Assembly (NCBI RefSeq): GCF_028209885.1
Contig: NZ_JAQLEM010000011.1
Coordinates: forward strand, 8,374-72,373
Direction of reading: 5' to 3'
DNA: 64,000 bases
Source: Collinsella aerofaciens
GTDB taxonomy: Bacteria > Actinomycetota > Coriobacteriia > Coriobacteriales > Coriobacteriaceae
In this document: piece after piece, positions 1-9,176 of the stretch
Position numbering within the stretch: position 1 is the first letter of the stretch
How the letters are laid out: every line of letters begins with the position of its first letter
Translations under genes and position numbers: made by a program
Notes under the pieces: model-generated
Seen by the model: only the letters and a program-made list of their open reading frames with translations
What the model was told of the DNA's origin: nothing
Databases searched by the model: none

Positions 1-65
1 ATGCCGGTCAGCTCGGCCGCCACGCTGATCATGTACAGCGGTTTGTTCCTATTGTCCTCGGCCAT
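1..65 (-). CDS. hspR: HspR heat-shock repressor, N-terminal fragment cut by the window edge
   Basis: Only about the first 21 codons are present. They read MAEDNRNKPLYMISVAAELT on the minus strand and run off the left edge. The segment PLYMISVAAELTGM is the characteristic start of the MerR-type winged-helix domain of HspR, which binds HAIR operators and represses dnaK operons in actinobacteria, using DnaK as co-repressor (family knowledge). The ATG at 65 follows GGGGTCAGG. Position directly after dnaJ matches the usual dnaK-grpE-dnaJ-hspR order. The rest of the gene cannot be judged. Confidence 0.85.
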   Translation of the reverse strand, partial: MAEDNRNKPLYMISVAAELTG

Positions 66-137
66 GCTACCTGACCCCTTTCCGTCTCGTTATCGTCCAT
101 CATAAGCCCGCGGGCGCGGGCGCGCGCCACGACCGCC

Positions 138-1103
138 CTAGAACGTCGCCTTGTAACGGTTGACCTTCTCGCGATAATCGCGCGTGTCGGCCTCGCGCAG
201 CCTGGTCATGGCATCGCGCTCGTCGTCGGACAGGTTCGTGGGGACCTGCACCTTGATCTCGACGAGCAGCGCACCCGTGCGGCCGCGATGCTTAACGTCG
301 GGCGCACCCATCTCCTTAAAGCGGAACTTCTTGCCCGTCTGGGTGCCAGCGGGCACCTTCAGACGAACCGTCGCGCCGCCGGGCGTGGGCACATCCACCG
401 TGCAGCCGAGCGCCGCCTCATAGACCGAGATCGGCACCTCCATGGTCACATCGGCGCCCTTGCGCTTAAACAGCGGGTGCTCCTCCACATGCGTGGTCAC
501 GACCAGGTCGCCGCGCTCGCCTCCGGCAACGCCGTACTCGCCGCGACGCTTGTAGCGCAGCTTGCCTCCGTCGACCGCGCCCGCAGGCACCGAGACCGTA
601 ATGGTCTGCTGCTCGCCCGTCGAGGGAATGCGGTAGGTAACCTTGTGCGTCACGCCGCGAAACGCGTCCTCGGCCGTCACATCGACGGTCAGCGACAGGT
701 CGCCGCCCTTGCGTGCGCGGTTGCGGCCCGCGCCCGCACCGGCAGCACCCGCGGCACCGGCAAAGCCCGAGCCCCAGTCGCTGCCCCAGGCGCCGTTGCC
801 GCTGAAGATGCTGTCGAAGATGTCGCCCCAGCCGCTCGCGCCCGCGCCGGCACCGTAGCCGCCGCCATACGCGCCGCCCGCGCCCGGCATGCCGCCAAAC
901 ATGAGCATCTGGTCGTACTCTTTGCGCTTCTTCTCGTCCGAAAGCGTCTCGTAGGCCTCGCTGATCTCCTTAAACTTGGCCTCGTCGCCGCCGGCATCGG
1001 GGTGATATTTTTGCGCGAGCTTGCGAAACGCGCTCTTGATCTCTTTGTCGGAGGCGCTCTTGGATACGCCCAGGATGTCATAGAAGGTTTTGCCTGCAGC
1101 CAT
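138..1103 (-). CDS. dnaJ: DnaJ-family co-chaperone, type B (CbpA-like, no zinc finger)
   Basis: This J-protein stimulates the ATPase of DnaK and delivers substrates to it. The J domain is at residues 5-70 with HPD at 34-36. A Gly/Ala-rich linker follows (about 75-130), then the two beta-sandwich substrate-binding domains and the C-terminal helix. The CxxCxGxG zinc-finger repeats of classical DnaJ are absent, so it is a type B (CbpA-like) protein; 321 residues fits that class. The start at 1103 is chosen because AGGAGAGGAG precedes it and the protein then begins [12 protein letters not shown]; the ATG at 1160 would add an unlikely 19-residue leader. It is the third gene of the operon and is separated from grpE by a strong hairpin that may reduce its expression. 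Confidence 0.95.
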   Translation of the reverse strand: MAAGKTFYDILGVSKSASDKEIKSAFRKLAQKYHPDAGGDEAKFKEISEAYETLSDEKKRKEYDQMLMFGGMPGAGGAYGGGYGAGAGASGWGDIFDSIFSGNGAWGSDWGSGFAGAAGAAGAGAGRNRARKGGDLSLTVDVTAEDAFRGVTHKVTYRIPSTGEQQTITVSVPAGAVDGGKLRYKRRGEYGVAGGERGDLVVTTHVEEHPLFKRKGADVTMEVPISVYEAALGCTVDVPTPGGATVRLKVPAGTQTGKKFRFKEMGAPDVKHRGRTGALLVEIKVQVPTNLSDDERDAMTRLREADTRDYREKVNRYKATF

Positions 1104-1176
1104 CGTAGCTCCTCTCCTGTTACGTCCGCCGTCCATGCGGGCGGCGGCCCATGCTTTCATATGGCACTAGGTCAGA

Positions 1177-1206
1177 AAGGGCCCCGGGTGTTGCCCCGGG
1201 GCCCTT
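1177..1206 (-). terminator. GC-rich hairpin between grpE and dnaJ
   Basis: Arms at 1177-1188 and 1195-1206 form a 12-bp, almost pure G/C stem with a short loop. On the minus strand it is followed by TTTCTG rather than a clean U-run. It may act as a partial terminator or as an mRNA processing/stability site that sets dnaJ and hspR levels below dnaK-grpE. Confidence 0.6.
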
Positions 1207-1211
1207 CTCAA

Positions 1212-2054
1212 TTACTCCTCGGTGCTCTCGGCCGTATCGGCCGTAGCATCCTCGGGCGCCGCTTCGGGCTCCGGTGCGGGGCGCTTCTCGCCACCGTAGG
1301 TCACCGTCACCATCGCGGAACGCAGGATGCGATCCGCCATGCGGTAGCCCTTCTGGTACACGTCGTTGACGGTCTCGTCGTACTGCGATGCGTCCTCGAC
1401 ACGCCCCACGGCCTGGTGCTCGAGCGGGTCGAACGCCTCGCCCTTGGGGTCGATGGGCTCAACGCCCTCGTGCGCAAACACATCGAGCAGCTTGGCATGC
1501 ACCGCGTCAACGCCATCGACGAACTGCTTAAAATCGTCGGAAAGCTCCTGGCTACGGGCATGGTCGATTGCACGCTCGATATCGTCAACCACCGGCAGCA
1601 GCGCAGTGACGAGCTTCTCGGTCGCGCGCTCGCGCTCGGCGATGCGCTCGTTGGCGGTGCGGCGACGGAAGTTCTCCCAGTCGGCCTGCAGACGGGCAGT
1701 GCGCTCGGTGGCGTCCTTTGCCTTGTCCTCGGCGGCCTTCTGAGCCTCTGCCGCAGCATCGAGCTCATTGCGCACGTCGGCAAGCTCCTTCTGGGCCTGC
1801 TCGAACTTGAGCTTAAAGTCGTTGTCGGCGGCTTCCTCACCAGCGCGGATAGCGGCTTCCACCATCTCGTCCTCGGTCATCGTCGCCTCCTTGTTGGAAT
1901 CCTCTACCTGGTTCTCGGCAGCCTCGGCGGCCTCGGCCTCGTTGGCCTCGGTATCGTCGACGGCCTCTACGGGAATCTTCACGTCCTTCTCCTCAGAGTC
2001 AACGGGGGCGGCGCCAGCGGCAGCCGCCTCCGTGCGAGCTTTACGGGCGGACAT
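1212..2054 (-). CDS. grpE: GrpE nucleotide exchange factor of DnaK
   Basis: GrpE releases ADP from DnaK to reset the chaperone cycle. The N-terminal 70 residues are very acidic and Ala/Glu-rich. A long coiled-coil helix follows (about 80-150, including LQADWENFRRRTANER). The C-terminal beta domain carries the signature EAFDPLEHQAVGRVED and KGYRMADRILRSAMVTV. A further acidic tail of about 30 residues ends the protein. The ATG lies 2 nt after the dnaK stop, implying translational coupling, with GAGGA inside the dnaK end as ribosome site. At 280 residues it is longer than E. coli GrpE (197) because of the acidic ends, as is common in actinobacteria. Confidence 0.97.
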   Translation of the reverse strand: MSARKARTEAAAAGAAPVDSEEKDVKIPVEAVDDTEANEAEAAEAAENQVEDSNKEATMTEDEMVEAAIRAGEEAADNDFKLKFEQAQKELADVRNELDAAAEAQKAAEDKAKDATERTARLQADWENFRRRTANERIAERERATEKLVTALLPVVDDIERAIDHARSQELSDDFKQFVDGVDAVHAKLLDVFAHEGVEPIDPKGEAFDPLEHQAVGRVEDASQYDETVNDVYQKGYRMADRILRSAMVTVTYGGEKRPAPEPEAAPEDATADTAESTEE

Positions 2055-2056
2055 GA

Positions 2057-3949
<1,893 letters not shown>

Positions 3950-4091
3950 TAGAAATTCCCTCTCTCTTTTGCGTTCGCGCCGCCTCGACGGTCTGTCGCG
4001 CGGCGCTTCGGCTTGTCTTTCAGGATGTAGTGTATCCCCTTATGGGCCGGAATATACAAAATCTAAGTCAATTCATATAAGATTTCTTATC

Positions 4092-4114
4092 TCTGAGAGT
4101 TTAGGTTCTCAAAT
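4092..4114 (-). promoter_or_regulatory. Candidate HAIR-like HspR operator and promoter of the dnaK operon
   Basis: An inverted repeat TGAGA-N8-TCTCA lies at 4094-4111. The HAIR consensus is CTTGAGT-N7-ACTCAAG, so this is an imperfect match with one extra spacer base. On the minus strand TTGAGA here could also act as a -35 box, with TAAGAA 17 nt further on as a weak -10. More half-site-like sequence (GAACTCAAAC) lies at about 4132-4142. Regulation by HspR is inferred from the hspR gene in the same operon; the site itself is only a partial match. Confidence 0.4.
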
Positions 4115-4214
4115 GCGCAGGTAGATACACTGTTTGAGTTCTCGGCAGATCTATTGAGATCTATGTAGAGATGGCTGAGGTTTGCGTCCGGGGGTGCCTG
4201 GGGGGCCGTCTTGC

Positions 4215-4324
4215 GGAAAGTTCATCCCGGTTTGAGCGTGGATTCCGGGTCGCAGTTTCCTCTAGCGGGCCCAACCGGAAACTGCGACCCGGTTTTCGGC
4301 CAAATAACGGGATGCCCTTTCCGC
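4215..4324. repeat. Nested palindromic (REP-like) element, copy 1
   Basis: The inner pair is CGGGTCGCAGTTTCC (4246-4260) with its complement at 4277-4291. An outer, imperfect pair, GGAAAGTTCATCCCG (4215-4229) with CGGGATGCCCTTTCC (4308-4322), encloses it. The same outer and inner arm sequences recur at 36586-36756, so this is a repeated mobile or structural element. The rest of the gene-free stretch 4115-4546 shows only AT-rich sequence and the ferredoxin promoter region. Confidence 0.7.
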
Positions 4325-4457
4325 AGGCGCGCTCAATCGCTCTATATTACAAGTCACCTATAGCTAACATTTGCGCAGCTCAACGGCCTCACCTGCATGT
4401 TTTTTAGTAAGCCGTAGCATACTCGGCGAACGGTATGAAGATGCCGGTCAGAGGGTA

Positions 4458-4485
4458 TTGCAAACGGTCGCTCCCGTGGTATGTT
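4458..4485 (+). promoter_or_regulatory. Candidate sigma-70 promoter of the ferredoxin gene
   Basis: TTGCAA at 4458-4463 and TATGTT at 4480-4485 are separated by 16 nt and lie about 60 nt before the ferredoxin start. Each hexamer matches 4 of 6 consensus bases. A short inverted repeat (CCGACGC ... GCGTCGG, about 4500-4525) sits in the leader. Confidence 0.35.
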
Positions 4486-4546
4486 TTTGCCCGAATCAAA
4501 CCGACGCGCATCGCCTGTAGCGTCGGTCAACAGAGAGGAAACTACC

Positions 4547-4732
4547 ATGGCTCATCCCGTAATTGATGCCGACGAGTGCATCGCTTGTGGCGTTTGCGTC
4601 GACTCCTGCCCCGCTGGCGTTCTGGAGCTCCAGGACGTCGCTACCGTCGCTGACGAGGATTCCTGCGTCGCCTGTGGCGCTTGCCAGGACGCTTGCCCCG
4701 CCGGCGCGATCACCGAGATCGTCGAGGAGTAA
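4547..4732 (+). CDS. 2[4Fe-4S] bacterial-type ferredoxin
   Basis: A 61-residue electron carrier. Two CxxCxxCxxxCP motifs are visible: Cys11, 14, 17, 21 and Cys40, 43, 46, 50, the standard ligand set for two [4Fe-4S] clusters in clostridial-type ferredoxins. The start at 4547 follows AGAGAGGAA; an in-frame upstream ATG at 4481 would add 22 residues not seen in this family. The gene is monocistronic and ends just before a strong bidirectional terminator. It probably serves anaerobic oxidoreductases such as pyruvate:ferredoxin oxidoreductase or hydrogenase; the partner cannot be read from the sequence. Confidence 0.97.
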   Translation: MAHPVIDADECIACGVCVDSCPAGVLELQDVATVADEDSCVACGACQDACPAGAITEIVEE

Positions 4733-4771
4733 CAACTCCCCCACTTGCACACTCACAAGTACACCGTGCAC

Positions 4772-4812
4772 AAAAAAGGAGGCCTCCGCATCGCCGCGGA
4801 GGCCTCCTTTTG
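4772..4812. terminator. Bidirectional intrinsic terminator between ferredoxin and niaR
   Basis: A perfect 16-bp stem (AAAAGGAGGCCTCCGC at 4774-4789 and its complement at 4796-4811) with a 6-nt loop has an A-run on one side and a T-run on the other. It can terminate both the ferredoxin transcript (+) and the nad operon (-). Confidence 0.93.
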
Positions 4813-4824
4813 CATTCGTCGTTA

Positions 4825-5370
4825 CTAGGACAGGTCATCTTCGTAGGGCATTAGGTCTGCCAGATAGCCCTTCTCCTTGAGCATGGCCTCGATCTCGTCG
4901 AGGGTTTGCTCGTCTTCTGCCGCAATGCGGTGGAAGTGATAGCCGCTGGTTACCGTCAGCAGCGGAAAGCTCTTACCGCTCTCGATATCGTGCAGGTAGC
5001 GCTCAACATCGCGACGATTGCGGATGTCCAGGTCGGCCGTGATCTTGCCGTACACGCGGTGATTGACGATCACGTTGAGCACGGCGCCGCCCGCGTCGAC
5101 GATGCTCGTGAGCTCATCGCCCGCTTGCTCCACGCCGTGGCGAACCTTGACCAGACGCGTGGGCACAGCCGGGCTGCTCGCCGCCTCCTGTAGTACATAG
5201 CCGCGATTGGTGGCGACGATATCGTGCCCGTCGGCGCGCAGCAGGGCGATGTCCTGCACCACGACCTGACGGCTCACGCCCACCTCGCGGGCAAGCGCAC
5301 TGCCCGAGACAGGATCTTTGGCGCTCTCAAGCACGGCCATGATGGCACGGCGACGCTCGCGGGCGTCCAT
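4825..5370 (-). CDS. niaR: NiaR-type transcriptional repressor of NAD biosynthesis (HTH_11 + 3H domain)
   Basis: A 181-residue regulator. Residues 5-55 form a winged helix (ALAREVGVSRQVVVQDIALLR); the rest is a 3H domain with its conserved histidines in VRHGVEQ, VNHRVYG and GYHFHRI. Family members such as B. subtilis NiaR/YrxA bind a metal and nicotinic acid and then repress NAD synthesis or niacin uptake genes. It is the last gene of the nad operon; its ATG overlaps the nadC stop (TAATG), giving translational coupling. It is the obvious candidate to bind the 19-bp palindrome over the nadA promoter, which would make the operon autoregulated. Family assignment is firm; ligand and operator are inferred. 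Confidence 0.85.
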   Translation of the reverse strand: MDARERRRAIMAVLESAKDPVSGSALAREVGVSRQVVVQDIALLRADGHDIVATNRGYVLQEAASSPAVPTRLVKVRHGVEQAGDELTSIVDAGGAVLNVIVNHRVYGKITADLDIRNRRDVERYLHDIESGKSFPLLTVTSGYHFHRIAAEDEQTLDEIEAMLKEKGYLADLMPYEDDLS

Positions 5371-6230
5371 TATTTACCGTCCAGCAGACGCAGGTGCTTG
5401 AGCGAGAGGTCGAGAATCGGCGCAGAATGCGTCAGCGCCCCCGAGCTGATAAAGTCAACGCCCAGGTCGGCAAGCGCGCGGATATTGTTGGCGTCCACGT
5501 TGCCCGAGCACTCGGTCTTGGCGCGACCGGCGATAAGCTCGATAGCGGCAGCCATGTCGTCGTGGGTCATGTTGTCGAACATGATGATGTCGGCACCGGC
5601 CTCAACTGCCTCGCGCACCATATCCAGGTTCTCGCACTCAATCTCGACCGTCGTGGTAAACGACGCATGGGCGCGCGCCATCTCAATCGCGCGTGCCACG
5701 CCACCGGCGGCGTCGATGTGGTTGTCCTTGAGCATGACGGCAGTCGACAGGTTATAGCGGTGGTTGCTGCCACCGCCGATCTCGACCGCGGCCTTCTCGA
5801 AGACGCGCATGCCCGGCGTGGTCTTGCGCGTGTCGACAAGCACGGTCTTGGTGCCCACGAGCGCAGCCGCCATCCGATGCGTGTAAGTAGCGATACCGCT
5901 CATGCGCTGCAGGTAGTTGAGCGCCACGCGCTCGCCCGAAAGCAGCACGCGCGCGTCGCCGCGCACCTGGCCCACGTGATCGCCGGCGTGCACCTCGTCG
6001 CCATCCGAGACATCGAACAACACGGAGCTCTGCGGATCCAGCAGCTCAAAGGTGCGGGCGAATACGTCCAGGCCGGCGATAATGCCGTCGGCCTTGGCGA
6101 TGAGCTCAACGGTAGCGGGGCGCGCCGTGGGGCACACGCTCGCCGTACTCACGTCCTCAAACGTGATGTCCTCGCGCAGAGCCTGCAAAATCAGATCATC
6201 GACGACGAGCTTCATGGTAATGGGATTCAT
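5370..6230 (-). CDS. nadC: Nicotinate-nucleotide pyrophosphorylase (quinolinate phosphoribosyltransferase)
   Basis: It converts quinolinate and PRPP to nicotinate mononucleotide, CO2 and PPi, the third step of de novo NAD synthesis. The 286 residues match the family length. Visible motifs are VDTRKTTPGMRVFEKAAV (PRPP/substrate site), GGGSNHRYNL, MLKDNHIDAAGG and VEIECENLDMVREA, with GADIIMFDNM late in the barrel. The start at 6230 lies 3 nt after the nadB stop and has GGAGGAG at good spacing; a second in-frame ATG five codons later has no better site. Confidence 0.97.
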   Translation of the reverse strand: MNPITMKLVVDDLILQALREDITFEDVSTASVCPTARPATVELIAKADGIIAGLDVFARTFELLDPQSSVLFDVSDGDEVHAGDHVGQVRGDARVLLSGERVALNYLQRMSGIATYTHRMAAALVGTKTVLVDTRKTTPGMRVFEKAAVEIGGGSNHRYNLSTAVMLKDNHIDAAGGVARAIEMARAHASFTTTVEIECENLDMVREAVEAGADIIMFDNMTHDDMAAAIELIAGRAKTECSGNVDANNIRALADLGVDFISSGALTHSAPILDLSLKHLRLLDGK

Positions 6231-6233
6231 GGT

Positions 6234-7610
6234 CTACTCCTCCACGGCCTGCGTGCCGGCGGCACGGGCCAAATCATCGATTGCCAGGGGGTCGGCGCTC
6301 AGGGCGCGGTGACGCCCGTCAAGCGCGGGCTCACCGGCCTGCTCCACGGCCAGCGACTCGCCGGTGCGCATGTACCACGCGGCGCGGCGGCCCCAAACCA
6401 GAGACTCGAGCAGGCTGTTAGAAGCCAGGCGGTTCTTGCCGTGCACGCCATTGCAGGCCGTCTCGCCGGCGGCGTAGAGCTCGGGCATCGAGGTGCGGCC
6501 GTCCTTGTCGACCCATACGCCGCCCATAAAGTAGTGCTGCGTGGGTGTGACGGGAATGGGCTCGTCCAGGATGTCGCGGCCGTCCTCCAGGCAGCGCGCG
6601 CGGATATTGGCAAAGTGCCCGGTCACCACGTCGCGCTCGACGGGGGCAAAGCTCAGCCACTCGTGCTCGGTGCCGTCCTGCTTCATCTGCTCGCGGATGG
6701 CGGCGGCGACAACGTCGCGCGGCTGCAGCTCGTCGGTAAAACGCTTGCCGGCGGCATTGAGCAGAATCGCGCCCTCACCGCGGCAGCTCTCGCTGATCAG
6801 GAAGGTGCGGCCCGGCTGCGGCGAGAACAGACCCGTGGGGTGAATCTGCACGTAGTCCAGGTGCTCCATCGTGATGCCATGCTCCTGCGCGATGTAGCAG
6901 GCATCGCCCGTGAGCTGCGGGTAGTTAGTCGAATGGTCGTACACGCCGCCGATACCGCCCGTAGCCCACAGCGTGTGGCGGGCATGGATCTTAAACGGCT
7001 CGCCGGCATGCACGCCCTCGGCGGCGTTTGCCAGCTCGTCGGCGGGACGAACCGAGTTGTCCTCGTCCACGGCGACGGCGACGACGCCGGTGCACACCGT
7101 GGCGTCATCGCGCTCGGCGGTCAGGATGTCGGTCATGGCAACGTGTTCGAGAATCTGCACGTTATCCAGCTTGCGGACAGCCTGGAGCAGCTTGGTCGTA
7201 ATCTCCTTGCCCGTAATATCGGCATGGAAGGCGATGCGCGGGCGGCTGTGCGCGCCCTCGCGGGTAAAGTCGAGGCTGCCGTCGTCCTTGCGCTCAAAGT
7301 CCACGCCCATCGCTAGCAGGTCGTTGATGACCGAGCGGCTCGAGCGAATCATGATGTCAACGCTCTCGCGGCGGTTCTCGTAGTGGCCGGCATGCATGGT
7401 GTCCTCAAAGAAGGCGTCGTAGTCAGAACCCTCGGGCAGTACACAGATGCCGCCCTGCGCGAGCATCGAATCGCACTCATCGACGGCACCCTTGGAGAGC
7501 ATGATTACGCGCGTGCTCGTCGGCAGATTGAGAGCCGCATACAGGCCCGCCACGCCGCAACCAGCAATGACGACGTCACACTCCATATCGGGGTATTGTT
7601 TGTTTTCCAC
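6234..7610 (-). CDS. nadB: L-aspartate oxidase
   Basis: A flavoprotein that oxidises L-aspartate to iminoaspartate, which NadA condenses with dihydroxyacetone phosphate. The N-terminal dinucleotide motif VVIAGCGVAGLYAALNL binds FAD. VQIHPTGLFS, SESCRGEGAILLNAAGKRF and DELQPRDVV are succinate dehydrogenase/NadB flavoprotein signatures. The likely start is the GTG at 7610, preceded by GGGAGAGGA; a longer in-frame reading to 7655 adds residues without a ribosome site. The protein is then about 458 residues, slightly shorter than E. coli NadB. There are 56 nt between the nadA stop and this start. Anaerobic bacteria use fumarate as electron acceptor for this enzyme (family knowledge). Confidence 0.96.
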   Translation of the reverse strand: MENKQYPDMECDVVIAGCGVAGLYAALNLPTSTRVIMLSKGAVDECDSMLAQGGICVLPEGSDYDAFFEDTMHAGHYENRRESVDIMIRSSRSVINDLLAMGVDFERKDDGSLDFTREGAHSRPRIAFHADITGKEITTKLLQAVRKLDNVQILEHVAMTDILTAERDDATVCTGVVAVAVDEDNSVRPADELANAAEGVHAGEPFKIHARHTLWATGGIGGVYDHSTNYPQLTGDACYIAQEHGITMEHLDYVQIHPTGLFSPQPGRTFLISESCRGEGAILLNAAGKRFTDELQPRDVVAAAIREQMKQDGTEHEWLSFAPVERDVVTGHFANIRARCLEDGRDILDEPIPVTPTQHYFMGGVWVDKDGRTSMPELYAAGETACNGVHGKNRLASNSLLESLVWGRRAAWYMRTGESLAVEQAGEPALDGRHRALSADPLAIDDLARAAGTQAVEE

Positions 7611-7666
7611 AGGAATCCTCTCCCTTGTAATGTGGCATAAGGGATGGTCCCTCATGTCACATTGGC

Positions 7667-8692
7667 TTAGCGCGCCGCGTACTCGAGCATGCGGTCGAGC
7701 GTGAGCTTGGCCTGATCGGCGGCCTCGTCCGACACGCCAATCTGCACCTCGCCCTCGCCCGTCTCCAGGCAGTGCACGAGCTTTTCGAGCGTGATGAGAT
7801 CCATGTTGACGCAGGTGGGCTGCACCGCAGGGAAGTAGAACTTCTTGCCGGTGCCCTGGCAGCGGCGCTCGAGTTCGTAGAGCACGCCGCGGACCGTCAC
7901 GATGATGAACTCGCTCGCGTCCGACTCCTCGGCATACTTGATGATGCCGGCAGTAGAGCCGATGTAGTCAGCCTCGGCCAGGACGTCGGCCTTGCACTCG
8001 GGGTGAGCCAGCACGAGCGCGTCGGGGTGCGCCTCCTGCGCGTCGACGATCTGCTCGACGGTAATGATGTGATGACGCGGGCAGTAGCCGTTGTTGAGGA
8101 TGACGTGCTTTTGGGGCACCTGCTCGGCCACAAAGCGGCCCAGGTTTTGGTCGGGAATGAACAAGATGTGCTGCTGCGGCAGCTCGGAGACAATCTTGAC
8201 GGCGTTAGAGCTGGTAACGCACACGTCGCTCCAGCTCTTGATCTCGACCGTGGAGTTGACGTAGCACACCACGGCCAGGTCGTCGCCGTACTCGGCGCGG
8301 GCAGCGTCGACCGTCTCGCGCTTGACCATATGAGCCATGGGGCAGTCCGCGCCCGGCTCGGGCAGCAGCACGGTCTTGGTGGGGTTGAGCAGCTTGGCGC
8401 TCTCGCCCATAAACTCCACGCCGCACAGAACGATAGTCTGCTGCGGCAGGCTCTTGGCAAGCTTTGCCAGGTAGAAGCTGTCGCCGACGTAATCGGCAAC
8501 GGCTTGGACCTCGGGCGCCACATAGTAGTGCGCCAAGATCACCGCGTCACGTTGGGTTTTTAGTTGCTGAATGGCCTCGACGAGCTCTGCGGGCACCAAT
8601 GCCGCGCGCTCCGTTGCCGTCGTTGCCGATGCCAGGCCGGCCGCGATATCGCGCGCAAGCTCCGACGCATCCATGTTCGCGCTCTGTGCCAT
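7667..8692 (-). CDS. nadA: Quinolinate synthase A
   Basis: An iron-sulfur enzyme making quinolinate from iminoaspartate and dihydroxyacetone phosphate. Three cysteines in the expected contexts, VLCGVEF, NGYCPRHH and QPTCVNM, provide the [4Fe-4S] ligands. The triplicated Rossmann-like folds carry ILAHYYVAPEVQ, VNSTVEIKSWSDVCVTSSNAV and LAHPECKADVLAEADYIGST. The ATG at 8692 follows GAGAGGGG; the TTG one codon earlier is less likely. It is the first gene of nadA-nadB-nadC-niaR, transcribed from a promoter embedded in a palindrome. Confidence 0.97.
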   Translation of the reverse strand: MAQSANMDASELARDIAAGLASATTATERAALVPAELVEAIQQLKTQRDAVILAHYYVAPEVQAVADYVGDSFYLAKLAKSLPQQTIVLCGVEFMGESAKLLNPTKTVLLPEPGADCPMAHMVKRETVDAARAEYGDDLAVVCYVNSTVEIKSWSDVCVTSSNAVKIVSELPQQHILFIPDQNLGRFVAEQVPQKHVILNNGYCPRHHIITVEQIVDAQEAHPDALVLAHPECKADVLAEADYIGSTAGIIKYAEESDASEFIIVTVRGVLYELERRCQGTGKKFYFPAVQPTCVNMDLITLEKLVHCLETGEGEVQIGVSDEAADQAKLTLDRMLEYAAR

Positions 8693-8727
8693 CAAGGCCC
8701 CTCTCTTTTGGCGAATCTTGGGGCTTT

Positions 8728-8777
8728 AGTATGACACCTAGGTTTACAGCTGACAAGACAGCTGTAAACCTAGGTGT
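8728..8777 (-). promoter_or_regulatory. nadA promoter overlapped by a perfect 19-bp palindromic operator
   Basis: Arms ACACCTAGGTTTACAGCTG (8734-8752) and its exact complement (8759-8777) flank a 6-nt spacer. On the minus strand TTGTCA (8751-8756, 5 of 6 matches to -35) and CATACT (8728-8733, 4 of 6 to -10) are 17 nt apart. The -35 box therefore sits in the centre of the palindrome and one arm fills the spacer. This is the expected geometry of a repressor operator that blocks RNA polymerase, most likely for the co-transcribed 3H regulator. Confidence 0.75.
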
Positions 8778-8805
8778 AAAGTTGGAATAAAGATTCAATC
8801 TTGGG

Positions 8806-8859
8806 GCGGGTCCATTTTCGAGCTGGCAAGCTGAGGATAGTCGAAAATGGACCTGCCGC
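8806..8859. repeat. Intergenic palindrome
   Basis: GTCCATTTTCGA (8810-8821) and its exact complement (8841-8852) flank a 19-nt loop, with weaker pairing continuing outward (GCGG / CCGC). It belongs to the class of intergenic inverted repeats found throughout the window. Confidence 0.6.
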
Positions 8860-8897
8860 ATGATTCGAGCGGCCGTTTTGCCTTGGACCAAGGGGCA

Positions 8898-9106
8898 GTG
8901 GTCAAAAAAGGCCAAATATGAGTACTGTCACCAAATTAGTAGCAGCGATTTTCCAGTCCAGAGCAGCAAAATCGCCTTGTTTGGAGCCCCATCGCGACTC
9001 TGAAGGACGAAAATCGATGTACTTTTGGCCGCTGGCACCAATTTTTGAGGCCATTTGGCTGCCACCAAACTGGTAACAGTACTCATATTTGGCCTTTTTT
9101 GACCAC
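8898..9106. repeat. 209-bp element bounded by perfect 31-bp inverted repeats
   Basis: The sequence at 8898-8928 is the exact reverse complement of 9076-9106. Pairing continues inward for about 17 more positions with mismatches that are mostly G-U compatible (8929-8945 against 9059-9075). A further inner pair, CGATTTT with AAAATCG, lies within. No convincing ORF is inside. It could be a MITE-like element, a REP cluster or a long structured RNA; the sequence cannot distinguish these. It lies between the nad operon promoter and the surface-protein terminator. Confidence 0.75.
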
Positions 9107-9125
9107 CGGGTTTCCGGCAGACCCC

Positions 9126-9162
9126 AAAAGCGGGCCCGAATCGCTCGATCCGGGCCCGCTGG
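9126..9162 (-). terminator. Intrinsic terminator of the surface-protein gene
   Basis: AGCGGGCCC (9129-9137) pairs with GGGCCCGCT (9152-9160). Read on the minus strand the stem is followed by TTTTGGGG. It lies just after the stop of the large surface-protein gene. Confidence 0.8.
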
Positions 9163-9176
9163 GGACTGGTGCGCGA

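Noticed and set aside
4171..4407. A 78-codon plus ORF upstream of the ferredoxin
   Set aside because: It crosses the nested palindrome and has no ribosome site or homology that I can recognise.
5394..7316. A 640-codon open frame opposite nadC/nadB
   Set aside because: It spans two real genes on the other strand and their junction, and has no recognisable domain.
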